Part shown: positions 53,501-64,000 of the stretch, one piece after another | How the letters are laid out: every line of letters begins with the position of its first letter | Numbering within the stretch: the first letter of the stretch is position 1 | Assembly (NCBI RefSeq): GCF_029962835.1 | Contig: NC_080577.1 | Coordinates: 7,478,501-7,542,500, forward strand | Direction of reading: 5' to 3' | Origin: Magnolia sinica | Lineage: Eukaryota; Streptophyta; Magnoliopsida; Magnoliales; Magnoliaceae | Length of the DNA stretch: 64,000 nucleotides | Notes under the pieces: generated by a model | Database searches by the model: none | Seen by the model: the letters and a program-made list of their open reading frames with translations, nothing else | What the model was told of the DNA's origin: nothing | Program-made: the position numbers and the translations under genes

Positions 53501-55829
53501 CATTTATTAACCAGGCTAAAAAAACTTACCCAAACCCATGCCCATGCCCATTTAGCCACACTCTGGGTGCAGGAACCTGTAGGGCCTAGCCAGCTCATTT
53601 ACAGCCATACTGAAATGTCATTCTTATCCATTTGCACGTTGGATTATGCAATATATGCTGATTTTTATGAAACAACAGGTCTGCATTCAATTTATTTTAG
53701 AAAGATCCATGTGATGCTTTGTGGAAGTTGCAACTCTTCTAGTATCGCCCATTGCTATAATGACAGATCTGCTGATTTCTTCCTTCTCCTGTCATTTCAA
53801 AATACAAAGGCACCCACTAGTGTTATAATATTGCCAACCCACCTCCATTATTTGAAATTCACCAAATTCTCTCGATGTGTTGAAAACTTCGTTAAATGCT
53901 CCTTATGTTGAAACTGAGTGAGACATTAGAAGTTTGAAGTAGCTCCAGATGAATTGAATTACAAGGTTCCAATGCATCAGGTTGTGTGAATCTTTTCTTT
54001 TCCTTCTCTTTCTTTTTCTCTCTTTTTCCCTATTTCTTTTTAGTTCTAGGCATCACACAAAGCTGGATACTCCAACTGGTTAGAAGTATATTGGATATTA
54101 GATGCATCATAAACCTATTTTTTTGAAAATGCAGCCTGAAACTGACAGGGAAGCAGGAGGAAACAAGGAATCATCAGTGAAGTTTAAGTCCAGCTAGTCC
54201 TTTAGCCATGTCTACTTATAGAGACCTAGAAGCGTTAGCATAAGAACAGATACAAAGCAATAATTTATTTATTTGTACGGGGTTTTGACAAATCTCTTGA
54301 TGTGGATCAGGTGAAGTTCTATAAATCCTTTACCTTTATGAGTGCATGCATGTGCTTGTAGTAGGTTTTTGTACTTGGGAGTACTTCACTAGGGGTGTTA
54401 GACAACTTTATCTGAAGGAATGCTACTCTTGGACCTGCATCCATGGTCATTCACATGTGTAGAGGTTGGCACACGTGCATGGTCCAAATTTATTTTGTCC
54501 TTTTTGCCTTTTTGTTTGTTGGTAAATTGTCTGTTATACCAAATCTTGCTAGTGACATTTTTGGTCATTGACCAATGGGCTCACTTGTACAAACTGAAAA
54601 TCGAAATAGTACTCTGTAATCCTTCAGATAGAACAATGTATAATACATGTTGTACATCATGCATACCAACTGTTGGATGAATTACCTCAATAAAGAACGT
54701 TTTGTGTGGATCTCACTTGTGGGACCATCTTTCTCTATCGATGAATAGGCACACATGGATGTATGGTTGAAGACTATACCATTGATGCCCCTTTGGATAA
54801 AAGTAGAGCTGGTCTGACCATTTAAACTTTCCTTTCATCATTATGTGTTTTTACACCTTATAGATTTGATGAACTTTAATCATTTTTGCTTTTAGCCCTG
54901 TTTGAGGGATACCATTCCTATGATAAAAATGCAATTGCCAAAGTAATTTTCAGTCTGTCCAGATACATAAGGATCCATCAGAGGGATGTTTTAGATCATC
55001 AAAATATACAATCATGTGTGCTTGGCTTGTCCATAATTGCTTGAGCCAAGAAATGGACCTCAACCACTAAGTATCCTTACATCGAATGTTTACAAAGATG
55101 CATTGAGGTCGGAAAGCCTCGAGCGTGTGCAACCCAGCTCTCTTACAATCCAACACAGGCCTGGATAGAAGGTGTGCAATATCCAAGCTTTCCATCAAGT
55201 GGTTCCCCACTTCTTGATGCCACGGTTCAAAAATCAGGCAAGTCCACTCCAGGATCACCAAAAGCAAGGGCCCCACACCCTTGGCTTATTATTATTATTA
55301 TTATTTTTCTTACCAATCTTCATTGCTTCAATATAACGAAGGGTTTTCATAATGTTTGACTTGTATTATGTATTTATCTTTGGTTATAAGATGCTTATTC
55401 AAAGTGGAAGTAACTATATATAGTGTAGGCTCAGGGGTCCACACTGCTTACATGGATGCATGATCAAAGCTGCTCATCAGGTACAAGCCACTATATGGCT
55501 TTCCTTGTGCGGAATTCAGGTCCATCCATATTGAGGTGCATGCTAGTTAATGCTTCTGTAAAAAGGCTTATATTGAGTTGCATGCTATGATGCTTTATGA
55601 TGCTTATGATGTAGTTTTATCCTAGAAGAAAAAGGGAATAAAAATCTGTCCACATATTTATATATAAAAAAATCCATAGGTATTCTCCTTCATCTGCTAG
55701 TTACAGGTATTTATTAGTTCCTTTTATTTTATATCAAATTTGTTTTTTGGTTATTTTATTTTGTTTTGTAAACTTTTGTCTTTGCATTGGTAACTGAAGG
55801 TGGAGCATTTGGGGTGGAGCATTGGTAAT
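50600..55829. other. CACTA interior, mostly unrecognised
   Basis: AT-rich sequence with scattered short frames, e.g. around 52380-52554 (LCEGGEHLEYFSGDSLLITF), 53498-53911 and 54420-54680; none shows a family I recognise. An internal CACTA-type terminus lies at 50924. Some of this may be introns or untranslated parts of captured genes. Confidence 0.4.
50924..51020 (+). mobile_element. internal CACTA terminus of a third type
   Basis: CACTACAAGAAATCTCC followed by GGCGGCCC and AACGAAACGCCAGTG, i.e. a CACTA end with GGCG-based rather than TACGAAA-based subterminal repeats. No matching right terminus seen, but GGCGTTTT/CCGGCGCTT-rich text recurs at about 58100-58245, just inside the right array of the large element. 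Probably a remnant of an earlier nested or recombined CACTA. Confidence 0.6.
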
Positions 55830-57616
55830 TAGAGGTGGGCATTTTGAACCCGATCTGGTGTATCCGACCTGATCTGACCCGACTCGGTACCTTTCCGAAC
55901 AGAACCGACGGCTTAGATCAGCCTGATCGAGTCTGTCAGCCCAGATCCGATAGTATTTCGGGTCAGGTTCGGATAGAGGTTGATCCGGACAGATCCGACC
56001 CGGATACCCGAACCGAAAGGAACCGGCCCGAACCGACCAGACCCGACCCGAAGCCTAAAAATAGTAGACCGTAAACTTGACTTGGACTCAGATGATGATC
56101 AGGCCCATCTGCTTGCATACACGTGCCCGATTGGCATGTGTGAATGTCGAGTAGTATTTACCGTTTTTCCCGCTAAAACCATCCTTTCGTCGGATGTAAA
56201 CCACACGCCAACTACACAGTCTACACTTGCCTTAGGCTAGGTGGGTAGTTCGTTCGAGGGACGGATTGGTTGCTCCTTAGTCGGTGCTTTGTGGGCCCCA
56301 CCATGATGTATGTGTTTCATCCATTCCGTTCATACATTTTTACAGAATATTTTATGGATTCATAAAAAAAATGATAGATACCTAAATCTTAGGTGAATCA
56401 CATGACAAGAAAACAATAATAATTGGATATCTACCATTAAAAATTTAAAATCCTTCTAAGGTCCACTGTACTGTTTATTTGACATCCAATCTTTTGATTA
56501 GGTCATAAAGACCCAGATGAATGGAAAAAATAAATATCATCAGCTAGATCCAAAACTTTTAAGCCCAAGACGTTTTCAATGGTCAACGTTTATTCAACAA
56601 TGTTTCCTTTAATGTGATCCACTTGAGATTTAGATATATCTCATTTTTTTTTTCATACTGTGAAATGATCTATAAAAATAGATGGAAGGCATGGATGAAA
56701 CACATACATCATGGTGGGGCCCACAGAGCACGGACCAACAACCAATGCTGGTGGCACCGTGGCAGGGGGAGTAGCCAGTCCGTTTCTGTGCAAGGACGAG
56801 ACTGACGCTCCTCGAGCTCCGAGTTGTACGAACGGTTCAAAGGAGATTAAAGGTATATGGGCCTCACAGTGATGTATTTATTATATCTACACCGTTCATA
56901 TGTTTTTAGAGATCATCTTAGTATATTATATAAAAAATTATTAATATCCAAAGATCATGTGGACCACACCACAAGTAGCAGCCTCAAATGATTTTCACCA
57001 TTAAATATTTCGTGTGGTCCACTTGATAGTTATATCTGTCTTATTTTTCATTGTAAGCCTTATAACGAGCTTACCAAATAGATGAACGGTTTAGATATAA
57101 CACATACCCCATGATAAGACCCACATAACTTGCTAAGTTCATTACAGCAAGTCCCACTCACTGTACATATATAAAAAAGAAGCTGAGTGCTTTCGTGCAG
57201 TGCACGTTATTATATACGTTTGGTAAAAACATAAACACAATAACAGATAGTTTTTGTATAGCTATGTGGGGCTCACCTTGATGTATATGTTTTATCTAAA
57301 CCGTTTATCCATTTTGACATATCAATTAAGGCATTGAGAAAAAAAAAAACATATATTAAAAGTTGAAGTGGGCCACATTATATGAAAAATTAAATTAAAT
57401 TCATACGAATCCGAATCGTACCCAACTCGATCAGACTCGGTTTCTCTGACCGAGTTGGACTCTGTTCGGGTCAGAAAAATTATATATCGGATATGTTCGG
57501 GTCAAGTGACCCGGATTTGATTCCGGATCTGATCGAGTCCGGGTCCATCCATGGCCATTTCGGATCTGATCGGGTTGAACCCAATCCGCTCCGATCAGGA
57601 CCGATGCCCACCTCTA
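55830..57616. mobile_element. hAT-like composite element, copy 7, inside the CACTA element
   Basis: Ends TAGAGGTGGGCATTTTGAAC and, inverted, TAGAGGTGGGCATCGGTCC. Perfect 8-bp duplication TTGGTAAT (55822-55829, 57617-57624). GATCTGACCCGACTCGG-type arms enclose a MITE pair: a first unit at about 56270-56790 (CTTTGTGGGCCCCACCATG ... CATGGTGGGGCCCACAGAGC) and a second with CTCGAGCTCCGAGTTGTACG. Same arrangement as 12164-13564. Non-coding. Confidence 0.88.
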
Positions 57617-57624
57617 TTGGTAAT

Positions 57625-58254
57625 AGACGGAGGCTTTGCTGCTTCATATGGTGATGGATATGGACTTCATTCGGTATGGTTGTTTTTGTAGAAAATATTT
57701 ATGATTGAAAATTTAATATTAGATTGTGTTAACTCAGATTATGAGTGTACATACTGTTTTATTACTTGACCTCTATGCATGGCGGGGTAGTGCTGATAAA
57801 GGTCCTCTATATGGCATGAGTTCTGGTTCTTGGGGTGCATTTGAGAAGTCTCGCCTTGGGTGTCATTGAGGTCCGTTGTTTTTTTTTTTTCCTTTTGTTT
57901 TTCCTTGTATCTCAATGTGTAAATTTTCTGTCCATTATTTGACCTTTCATTCTCAGGCCCCCTGTAAATGAGGCTGGTTGTAAATGATTTATAGGTTGTG
58001 TTTGAATGGTAATTTAAGCTTGTAAAGGTCTTTTGATTTAGAAGATTTAGCTTAGTAGAATTTTTAATCGTTTATATTATTTTTTTTTACACAGTAAATG
58101 AGTTATTGGCGTTTTAAATCTCTCATTAGCATTTGTTTTATCCTTTTACCAGCGTTTGTTGCAAAATCTACTTGCGTTGCTCATAGCCTTGGCGGCGTTT
58201 TGTTAGCTCTTCCGGCGCTTCATGTCGCATCTACCGGCGCTTTTATGTGTGTAG
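57625..58254. other. CACTA interior near right end
   Basis: No gene. Poly-T tracts, then GGCGTTTT, CCAGCGTTT and CCGGCGCTT motifs at 58100-58245 that resemble the subterminal repeats of the terminus at 50924. Confidence 0.45.
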
Positions 58255-58722
58255 CTCTGTAACTATTTTTAGCTACGAAAATATTGTTTCGTAGGTAGAA
58301 GTTTTTGTACAAAAGTCTTACCTATGATATAATTCGCCGGAAAAAGGTTTTGTAAAATTTTTACCTACGAAAATATTCGCAGGTAAAAGTTTTCTAACTT
58401 TCTACGAAGTATTTCGTGGGTAAAAGTCTTGTAAATACCTTTTAGCTACGAAAATCTTAGTAGGTAAAAGTTTTGTAAATATTTTTAGTTACGAAAATAT
58501 TCGTAGGTATAAGTGTTGTAAATATTTAAAAGTTATGCCATTATTTTTACCTACGAAAATTTGCTGGCAAAAGTCTTACCTTCGTTGGTAAAAATGTTTC
58601 CCCACGGTCTTTTAGCAACGAGCTTGTCGACGAAAATTTTCGTCGGCAAAATTGTTTACCTACGGAAAAAAGACTTTTACCTATGAAAATTTTCGTAGAT
58701 AAAAGTGGCTTTTCTTGTAATG
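58255..58722. repeat. right subterminal repeat array of the CACTA element
   Basis: About a dozen degenerate copies of TACGAAAATATTCGTAGGT and GGTAAAAG, the same unit as at the left end. Ends with TTTCTTGTAATG. Confidence 0.85.
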
Positions 58723-59313
58723 CGAACTAGCTCAATTAGCTCGCTCGCTCAATCAACTCGACTTGACTCGGTTTGAAGCTAAGTTCGAGCGAAGTCGAGT
58801 TGATTTTTTAACTTGAAAATGAGTTAGAGCCGAATTCAAGTTGGTCCCAGCTCAACTCGACTCGAATCGAACCCAGCTCAAATTGAACTCAGATCGAACC
58901 AGTTTGGTGACTCGGTTACTTTGATATTAATGTTGCTCACCAAGTGTTTGTTGAAATGACTTAAAAAAGTGTGGCCAGTGGCAAAGAAGGTACGTATATG
59001 GAACCAACACCTTTTTTTCTTCTTGATTTTTATGTTGCTTACAAAGTGTTTGATTAAATACCAGTAAAACTATTGTTGCTATCTCAAATACAGTGAGATT
59101 TTGAAGGTGCAGTCCAGGTGTTTGTGAAAGTGCCTCATTGGTGAATTCGGCTCAATCTTAGCTCAAACTTGGCCCGAGCTACTGACCAAACTGAGTTGAA
59201 TTGGCCAATCAGGCTCGAGGATCAAGCCGAGCCAAGTTCAAGTTGAGGTCAGCTAGTGGCCGAGCCGAGTCGAGCTCGACTTATTCGACTCGATGTACAC
59301 CCCTACGCAAAAT

Positions 59314-60071
59314 GTAACTGCACCTAGTTTCAAATCATGGAGGCGCTATTTAGTAAAATAAAAATTTACCCCAAACTGTTGCAGCAAAAATCACAAAATC
59401 TTATTCTACAGCCAGGTTCTTTGTTTACTGTAGACAACCTTTTACCTATTGCACCTGCCTCGACCTACCACAAAACTTACATACGAAAGTAGACCCTATT
59501 TGTACGGTCAACCCATTTCGGACGAAACTAATCCTCCTTTTTCACACCTCAAGTTAGCCCAAGGGGTATTTTCGTTCGTCCTTACCTTAAAAATCTACTT
59601 CCGTCGGTCCGTCCGTCCGGCAGCAAGAAAAATAATTACCCTAAAAATAGGGTCTACAGTGGTAGTTGTTTCTTACACAGACACATACAACTTAAGGTGA
59701 ATGCAGGTTTAGAGTGTCCACATCTTCAAACGCCACACACTCACATGTCCGTTTCATCCTGGACGTTCATAGGAATGTCCAAAAGGTGAATGTTCCTTAC
59801 TACAAAATCCAGCCCTTTAGATGTCTCAAGTAGGCCACACACAAAGAAGAAATGGATGGTTGGCAAAAAATAATATTAATAACTCCAATGGTCTACATTC
59901 AACGTGTATGTTTTTCTCACATGATGGACGGTCCATAATAATTCACAAGATAGGACACAGGCACTGCGTAAACAAATAGACGAATGTCTCAAATCTTCAC
60001 ACATGTGGCATGTTGGCACGTGCTTTGGTGCATTGTGTTGAGCGCTTGACGATGAACCGTTCACAATGCAC
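59314..60071. other. region downstream of the GDSL gene
   Basis: No gene; the open frames at 59449-59700 and 59876-60220 have no family features. Probably contains the 3' untranslated region of the minus-strand GDSL gene next to 60071. Confidence 0.4.
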
Positions 60072-61146
60072 TCATGCGAAGAACTCGGTTGAGAGGGATC
60101 TGATAGCGTCGTCGGCAATAAGTCTGTACATTCTCTCCGTTGGATGGACAGAGTCCCAGAATACGTATTTGTTGGTATCCTCACACGTGCTCTCTCCCTT
60201 ACACGTGCCACCAAATTCAATCACTCCTGAGCCACAGCACCCCTTCGAAGTCTCTGTGAAACCTACACAATTCAGAGAAAAAGAAACCATATCAAATCCT
60301 TAACGGTTATAAAAGGTGGGTAGTCCCCGGACTACTGAATTGAAATCGTAGTTCGCTGGTTGTGTACGGCCATTTCATAAGATAGCCCACCGTGGATAGG
60401 TCATTTAACGGTCCACTTTTTTTATATAGATGATCCTAACCACTCAAGAAATGGATACTATCTATCCATAGATCTAACGGCTAGGATTGTTTTTTTCAAC
60501 TCATTCATGCTGACCTCTGGTTCTTACACCGTTCTGATCATCCATATGCATGGCCCAACTGGCAGACTACAGATTTTCTTTAGTAGTCCGCGGACTATAT
60601 TAAAAATAGGTAGGCCCCATCATCAAGATGATCTGGGACAAAAATCAGTCCATTCTTCTCGTCAGCTGGGCAACACCATCGGAATCAGTGGAAACCGACA
60701 GTTTGACTCAACATAGATGTGTGGTCCACCTAGTGATCTGATCAATCTAATTTTCGAGAAAATTGATCTACGTGGTGGGGCCTACCATTTTAATGGAACC
60801 GATTTTCTAAAAAATAGATATGTTATCAATAAAGATGTCACGGCACCACAAGTTGTGGTACAGTTGCCTGTATTGGATATAGTTCTCTCATTTACGCACC
60901 GTATTTCATTGGATTCATGGTTGCATTGAGCAGCGCACCGTAGCAATCTGCGTAGACAGTTTTTACACCTAATGCCTTCTTCAACGTAGCTAACTCCGCT
61001 TTTATCTTGGAATTGAAGGATTCTGCTGCTTTGTTGTAGCTATCTACGCAACCTGTCGTTCCCATTAGCGTCTTGACAAGTGGCAGGCATCCCATTGGTG
61101 GGACACCCACGACGGCAAATCTTGTCCCTCCAAGTTTATGCATTTC
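60072..61146 (-). CDS. GDSL esterase/lipase, last two exons
   Basis: SGNH/GDSL-type hydrolase, normally secreted and acting on lipid or polyester substrates. Minus-strand exons 60900-61146 and 60072-60262, intron 60263-60899 with gtgcgt donor and tgtag acceptor, joined in phase at the Gly of KYGF. The first exon shows EMHKLGGTRFAVVGVPPMGC and LP, then CVDSYNKAAESFNSKI and the YADCYGALLNATMNPMKYG segment. The second shows FTETSKGCCGSGVIEFGGTC and KYVFWDSVHPTERMY, with the block V Asp and His (DSVH) intact, ending SLSTEFFA and TGA at 60072-60074. Of about 350 residues usual for the family, 145 are here. The exons with the GDS serine and GXND block are not found between 61147 and 64000, so they lie beyond the edge (intron over 2.8 kb) or are missing. 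Confidence 0.92.
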
Positions 61147-62025
61147 CTGATGTGGCCCATGTTAGTTCGTCAAAACCCAATAAAAAAAAAAAAAAGAAGA
61201 AGTTTAGGAAGGAATCGTGGATGGCCATTGTTCGAATGACATATCAGATGGATCCTATTTATTTGGATGATGGCCTTCGAATGGACGGTGAGGATTAAAA
61301 TAGATTTAACGGAACAAACTGATGGATAGGATCATCTATTTGGTGTGATTTTGGAGCACAGCTCTTCCCTTGATGGGGCCTACTATTTGGACGGCCAAAA
61401 AAAAATCTGCTTTTCCAACTGCCATGTGTCAAATATTGGGCGACGAAAGGCCCTTCCTGATCCGGTGCAACAGATCAGAATCGGCCTCCACGGAGAAATG
61501 GTGTAACTAGGGCACACGTTTTCTGCAAGTGGTCCGTGGATTGGTGATCCAGACCGTTGAACAACATGTAGCTGCCATGGATGAACCATTCCACTAAAAT
61601 TACTCCCAGATAGGATGAATCCAGTCCTTCGATCTCTGGACATTCCACTGAATGGTAGTGGACCATGGTTGTTTCTTTTTCTTAATCACCTAAATGAAAC
61701 GGAGATCTTTATATTCGACGGTCGTCAGGTTGAATCGCTGTCTGGATCGTACTATCATCAGATTAGTAACTGTAATTAACGGGTTGGACCTGGGTCCACT
61801 TAGATCCAACCTCCACAACAACAGCCACAGAATAAAAAGGGATGTTGGTGGGTCACATGAACGGCTCGTGATCCGTCGGTCCGTACCACGATAGCATCCG
61901 GATCTCGTCGGAACCGGGTCGACCCTAATTAGACCCAGATCGTCTAGAGCCGCTGACTGTGATCAGATAGTCGGGTCCACTGGCTACAAAATGTACGACG
62001 CTGTTTGGTGCGGTGGATAGATGAA
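61147..62025 (-). other. likely large GDSL intron, first part
   Basis: No coding similarity found on either strand. A poly-A run lies at 61182-61194. Two overlapping minus-strand frames at 61383-61666 have no family motif. Confidence 0.4.
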
Positions 62026-62482
62026 GACTCCAATTGCCTGGCAACCCGACTCTGTGGGCCACCGTGATGTATGTGTTTTATCCAATCCGTCCATCCGTTT
62101 TACCTGCTCATTTTAAGGCATGGGCCAAAAAATAAGAAGAATCCAAAGTTCAAGTGAACTGCACCACAAGAAACAGTGGAGATTGAACATCTACCGTTCA
62201 AAACTTTTTGAGGCCAAGGAAGTTTTGAATCAGCTGAAATTTACGTTTTTCCATGTGACCTTATGAAAATATCATGGTGGGACCTTGAAAGGTTTCAAAG
62301 GTGGGTATCATTATCCCACTGTTAACTATCTTGTGTTCGAATTCAGCTTTGCATCTGCTTCATTTTTTGGCCCATACCTGGAAGGAGCTGGTAAAAACGG
62401 ATGGACAGCACGGATAAAAGTTACACATACACCATGGTGGCCCCCACAGAGTCCGGTTTGAGTCACCAAGCAATCCGTGTCC
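62026..62482. mobile_element. Mutator-like fold-back MITE
   Basis: Left end GACTCCAATTGCCTGG with CCGACTCTGTGGG; the right end inverted is GGACACGGATTGCTTGG with CCGGACTCTGTGGG. Flanks GATAGATGAA and AATAGATCAA match 8 of 10. Interior inverted halves with GTATGTGTTTTATCCAATCC. Non-coding, 457 bp; probably inside the GDSL gene's large intron. Confidence 0.75.
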
Positions 62483-62940
62483 AATAGATCAACAGTGGGA
62501 GTTGATCCCCATCATCCGACGTCTTTGGAATCAAGGACTGATCGACTCTCACTCACCAGAACTCGCAGCGATACATCCGATCGTATTTCTCATCAGATGT
62601 TTCTTTCCATGCTGTTTTAAAAGATTGCACCACAATTACAGAGCACGCATTTAAGACGAATAAAACGCATTCAACCATTTGTCAGTCGTTTGATACTCTG
62701 ACAGACTAGTGGTTGATATGCAGCCACTAAAAAGTACGTGTCATAAATAACTAAAATTAAACCGTTTCCCATACGGAGGAAGACAGGTCATAATTTGAAA
62801 AAAAAAAAAAAATCCTTTTACACTTCTACAACAGCTAACCAACCAGTGTTGTTTTCCATTTGAACTTTATCCGAGCTTGGCCCACTATTTGAACGGTTGC
62901 TCCTGTTTCACGTGCAACTAGCTAGCTGGTGTCAAAGCTT
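62483..62940. other. no gene seen
   Basis: Short spacer between MITEs with a poly-A run (62799-62812). No GDSL exon recognised. Confidence 0.4.
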
Positions 62941-63710
62941 GGTGGACCCACTATGAGTTATGTATTCTATTAATGTCATCTATCCATTTTTCCAGCTCAT
63001 TTTACCGCATGAGACAAAAAATTAGGCATATTCAAATGTCAGGTGGACCACACCACATAAAACATTGTTAATTATATTTTCCCTATGCTCTATCCATAAA
63101 GTCACGCAGACATGGATGAAGAGGAAACAAAAATATAAGCTTGACCAAAAACTTTTATTACCCAAAAAAATAATTCAATAATAAGCATTCCCTCTTTATT
63201 GTTTCTTATGTTGTGGTCCACTTACTTAAAATAAGCTTAAAAAACGTATGAACAGTCTAGATAAAACACGAAAACGCCAACATCATTACCGGATGGTGCT
63301 CTATGGCCCCACAATTATTTATGTGATTTATCCATGTCATTCATTTATTTGGATCGTTATTTTAAGAATTGAATAAAAAAAGTATGTAGATCCAAATACC
63401 AAGTAGACCACATTATAGGAAAACAGCGGTGATTGAACACGACTGTAATATGGACCCACCTTTAAAAACTTCCTAGGGCTGACTGTAATATTTATTTTCA
63501 TCCAGCCCCTGGATGAAAGGAAAACACAAATATCAACGTGATGTGAAACTTTTGGTAACTCCTAAGTACTTTTTAAAACGATTGGCATTCAATCACCACT
63601 ATTTCCTATGATGTGGTCGACCTGGGATTTTGAGCACCTCGTTGTAGTAAGATGGGCTGGAAAAATAGATGGACTTCATGGTGAGCCCTACAGAGCACCG
63701 TCTAGGCAGT
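62941..63710. mobile_element. two adjacent decayed fold-back MITEs
   Basis: The first runs from about GGTGGACCCACTATGAG (62941) to ACGTATGAACAGTCTAGATAA near 63263. The second runs from CTATGGCCCCACAATTATTT (63301) to ATGGTGAGCCCTACAGAGCAC near 63697. Both show the family's GTGGACCACACCACA- and TGTGGTC-type inverted interior but lack clear termini. Confidence 0.55.
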
Positions 63711-64000
63711 GTCAGCATGGGTGAATCGGCAATGAGGGTCTTGCATTAGGTGAATCACGTGCAGAACACCTGCCCATCATCCATCACACTCTCTTGGTTT
63801 GATGCTCTGCCAGAGCGTGATGCTTCACACGCAGGCACACAATGATTATACACGTGGCATGTATTATTTAAATTAAACTCCACAGATAGTGGGACCCTTG
63901 TAGATGGGGCATCATCCCATGATATATCAGATTGGTTAGACCATCAATCAGACGATTAATGGACGTTTCTTTACTGAATTTGGACCGACGGCTATTTTTT
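63711..64000. other. right edge, nothing recognised
   Basis: No coding similarity, in particular no GDSL 5' exon on the minus strand, and no element with recognisable ends. Confidence 0.4.

Larger units (their letters stand above)
42007..58722 (+). mobile_element. 16.7-kb CACTA (En/Spm-like) element carrying host-gene fragments
   Basis: Termini CACTACAAGAAA (42007-42018) and TTTCTTGTAATG (58711-58722), inverted with one mismatch. 3-bp duplication CGA at 42004-42006 and 58723-58725. Both ends carry dense subterminal repeats of the same unit (CTACGAAA/TTTCGTAGGTAAAAG). It interrupts a hAT-like element whose two parts flank it. No frame resembles a TNP2-type transposase or TNPA, so it appears non-autonomous. 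Contents in order: subterminal array; spacer and MITEs; CT-rich leader-like block; exon-like islands; a trehalose-phosphate synthase fragment; an EFR3-like fragment; an internal CACTA-type terminus; a nested hAT-like element; subterminal array. Gene fragments lie in plus orientation. A chance pairing of two ends is the main alternative. Confidence 0.82.
41987..59305. mobile_element. hAT-like fold-back element, copy 6, split by the CACTA element
   Basis: Left piece 41987-42006 (TAGGGGTCTACACGAACCGA); right piece 58723-59305, ending GATGTACACCCCTA, the inverted terminus. Outer flanks CTCAAAAT (41979-41986) and CGCAAAAT (59306-59313) agree at 7 of 8. Joined across the CACTA insertion, the text reads ...ACCGAACTAGCTC and continues AATTAGCTCGCTCG, the same order as copy 5 (GCTAGCTGG, then AGCTCGCTCG). 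The original element was about 600 bp. Confidence 0.85.

Noticed and set aside
59876-60220. 114-codon minus-strand frame
   Set aside because: It overlaps the last GDSL exon in another frame and is a shadow of it.

Overview
The window is nuclear DNA of a flowering plant. Plant-only gene families are present: a Rop GTPase, a LOB-domain protein and an AP2/ERF factor. Introns are of plant type, and most of the sequence is AT-rich transposon debris. The lineage cannot be fixed from sequence alone. The very abundant fold-back repeats with arms like GTGGGGCCCACCATGATG remind me of woody magnoliid or early-diverging dicot genomes, but that is an impression, not a result.

Host genes, left to right. 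(1) A Rop/RAC small GTPase on the minus strand (352-4544), six coding exons visible, last exon beyond the left edge. (2) A class I LOB-domain transcription factor on the plus strand (17795-18484) with a good TATA box. (3) An intronless ERF-type AP2 factor on the plus strand (25413-25913). (4) The last two exons of a GDSL esterase/lipase on the minus strand (60072-61146); its 5' exons lie beyond the right edge or are lost. These genes have no visible functional link; they are islands separated by repeats.

Repeats dominate. Mutator-like fold-back MITEs recur throughout; one at 14080-14580 has an exact 9-bp target duplication. A hAT-like family with TAGGGGTG-type ends and a degenerate GAGCTCG/GATCGGGT interior occurs seven times, each flanked by an 8-bp duplication, perfect in three cases. 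tRNA-derived SINEs lie at 2463-2613 and about 22280-22440. A 3.4-kb Ty3/gypsy-like solo LTR with an ACCGA duplication occupies 37675-41058, and an old short two-LTR element lies at about 33461-36800.

The most interesting object is at 42007-58722: a 16.7-kb CACTA (En/Spm-like) DNA transposon with ends CACTACAAGAAA and TTTCTTGTAATG, matching subterminal repeat arrays and a 3-bp CGA duplication. It sits inside one of the hAT-like elements, which it splits. I see no transposase in it. It carries plus-strand fragments of at least two unrelated host genes: the start of the catalytic domain of a class I trehalose-phosphate synthase (48635-48881, with an intact splice donor) and part of an EFR3/SEMI-ROLLED LEAF2-type ARM-repeat protein (about 50133-50456, with a GC-AG intron). 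There are also several unidentified exon-like islands and a CT-rich leader-like segment. It looks like a gene-fragment-capturing CACTA that may make a chimeric transcript.
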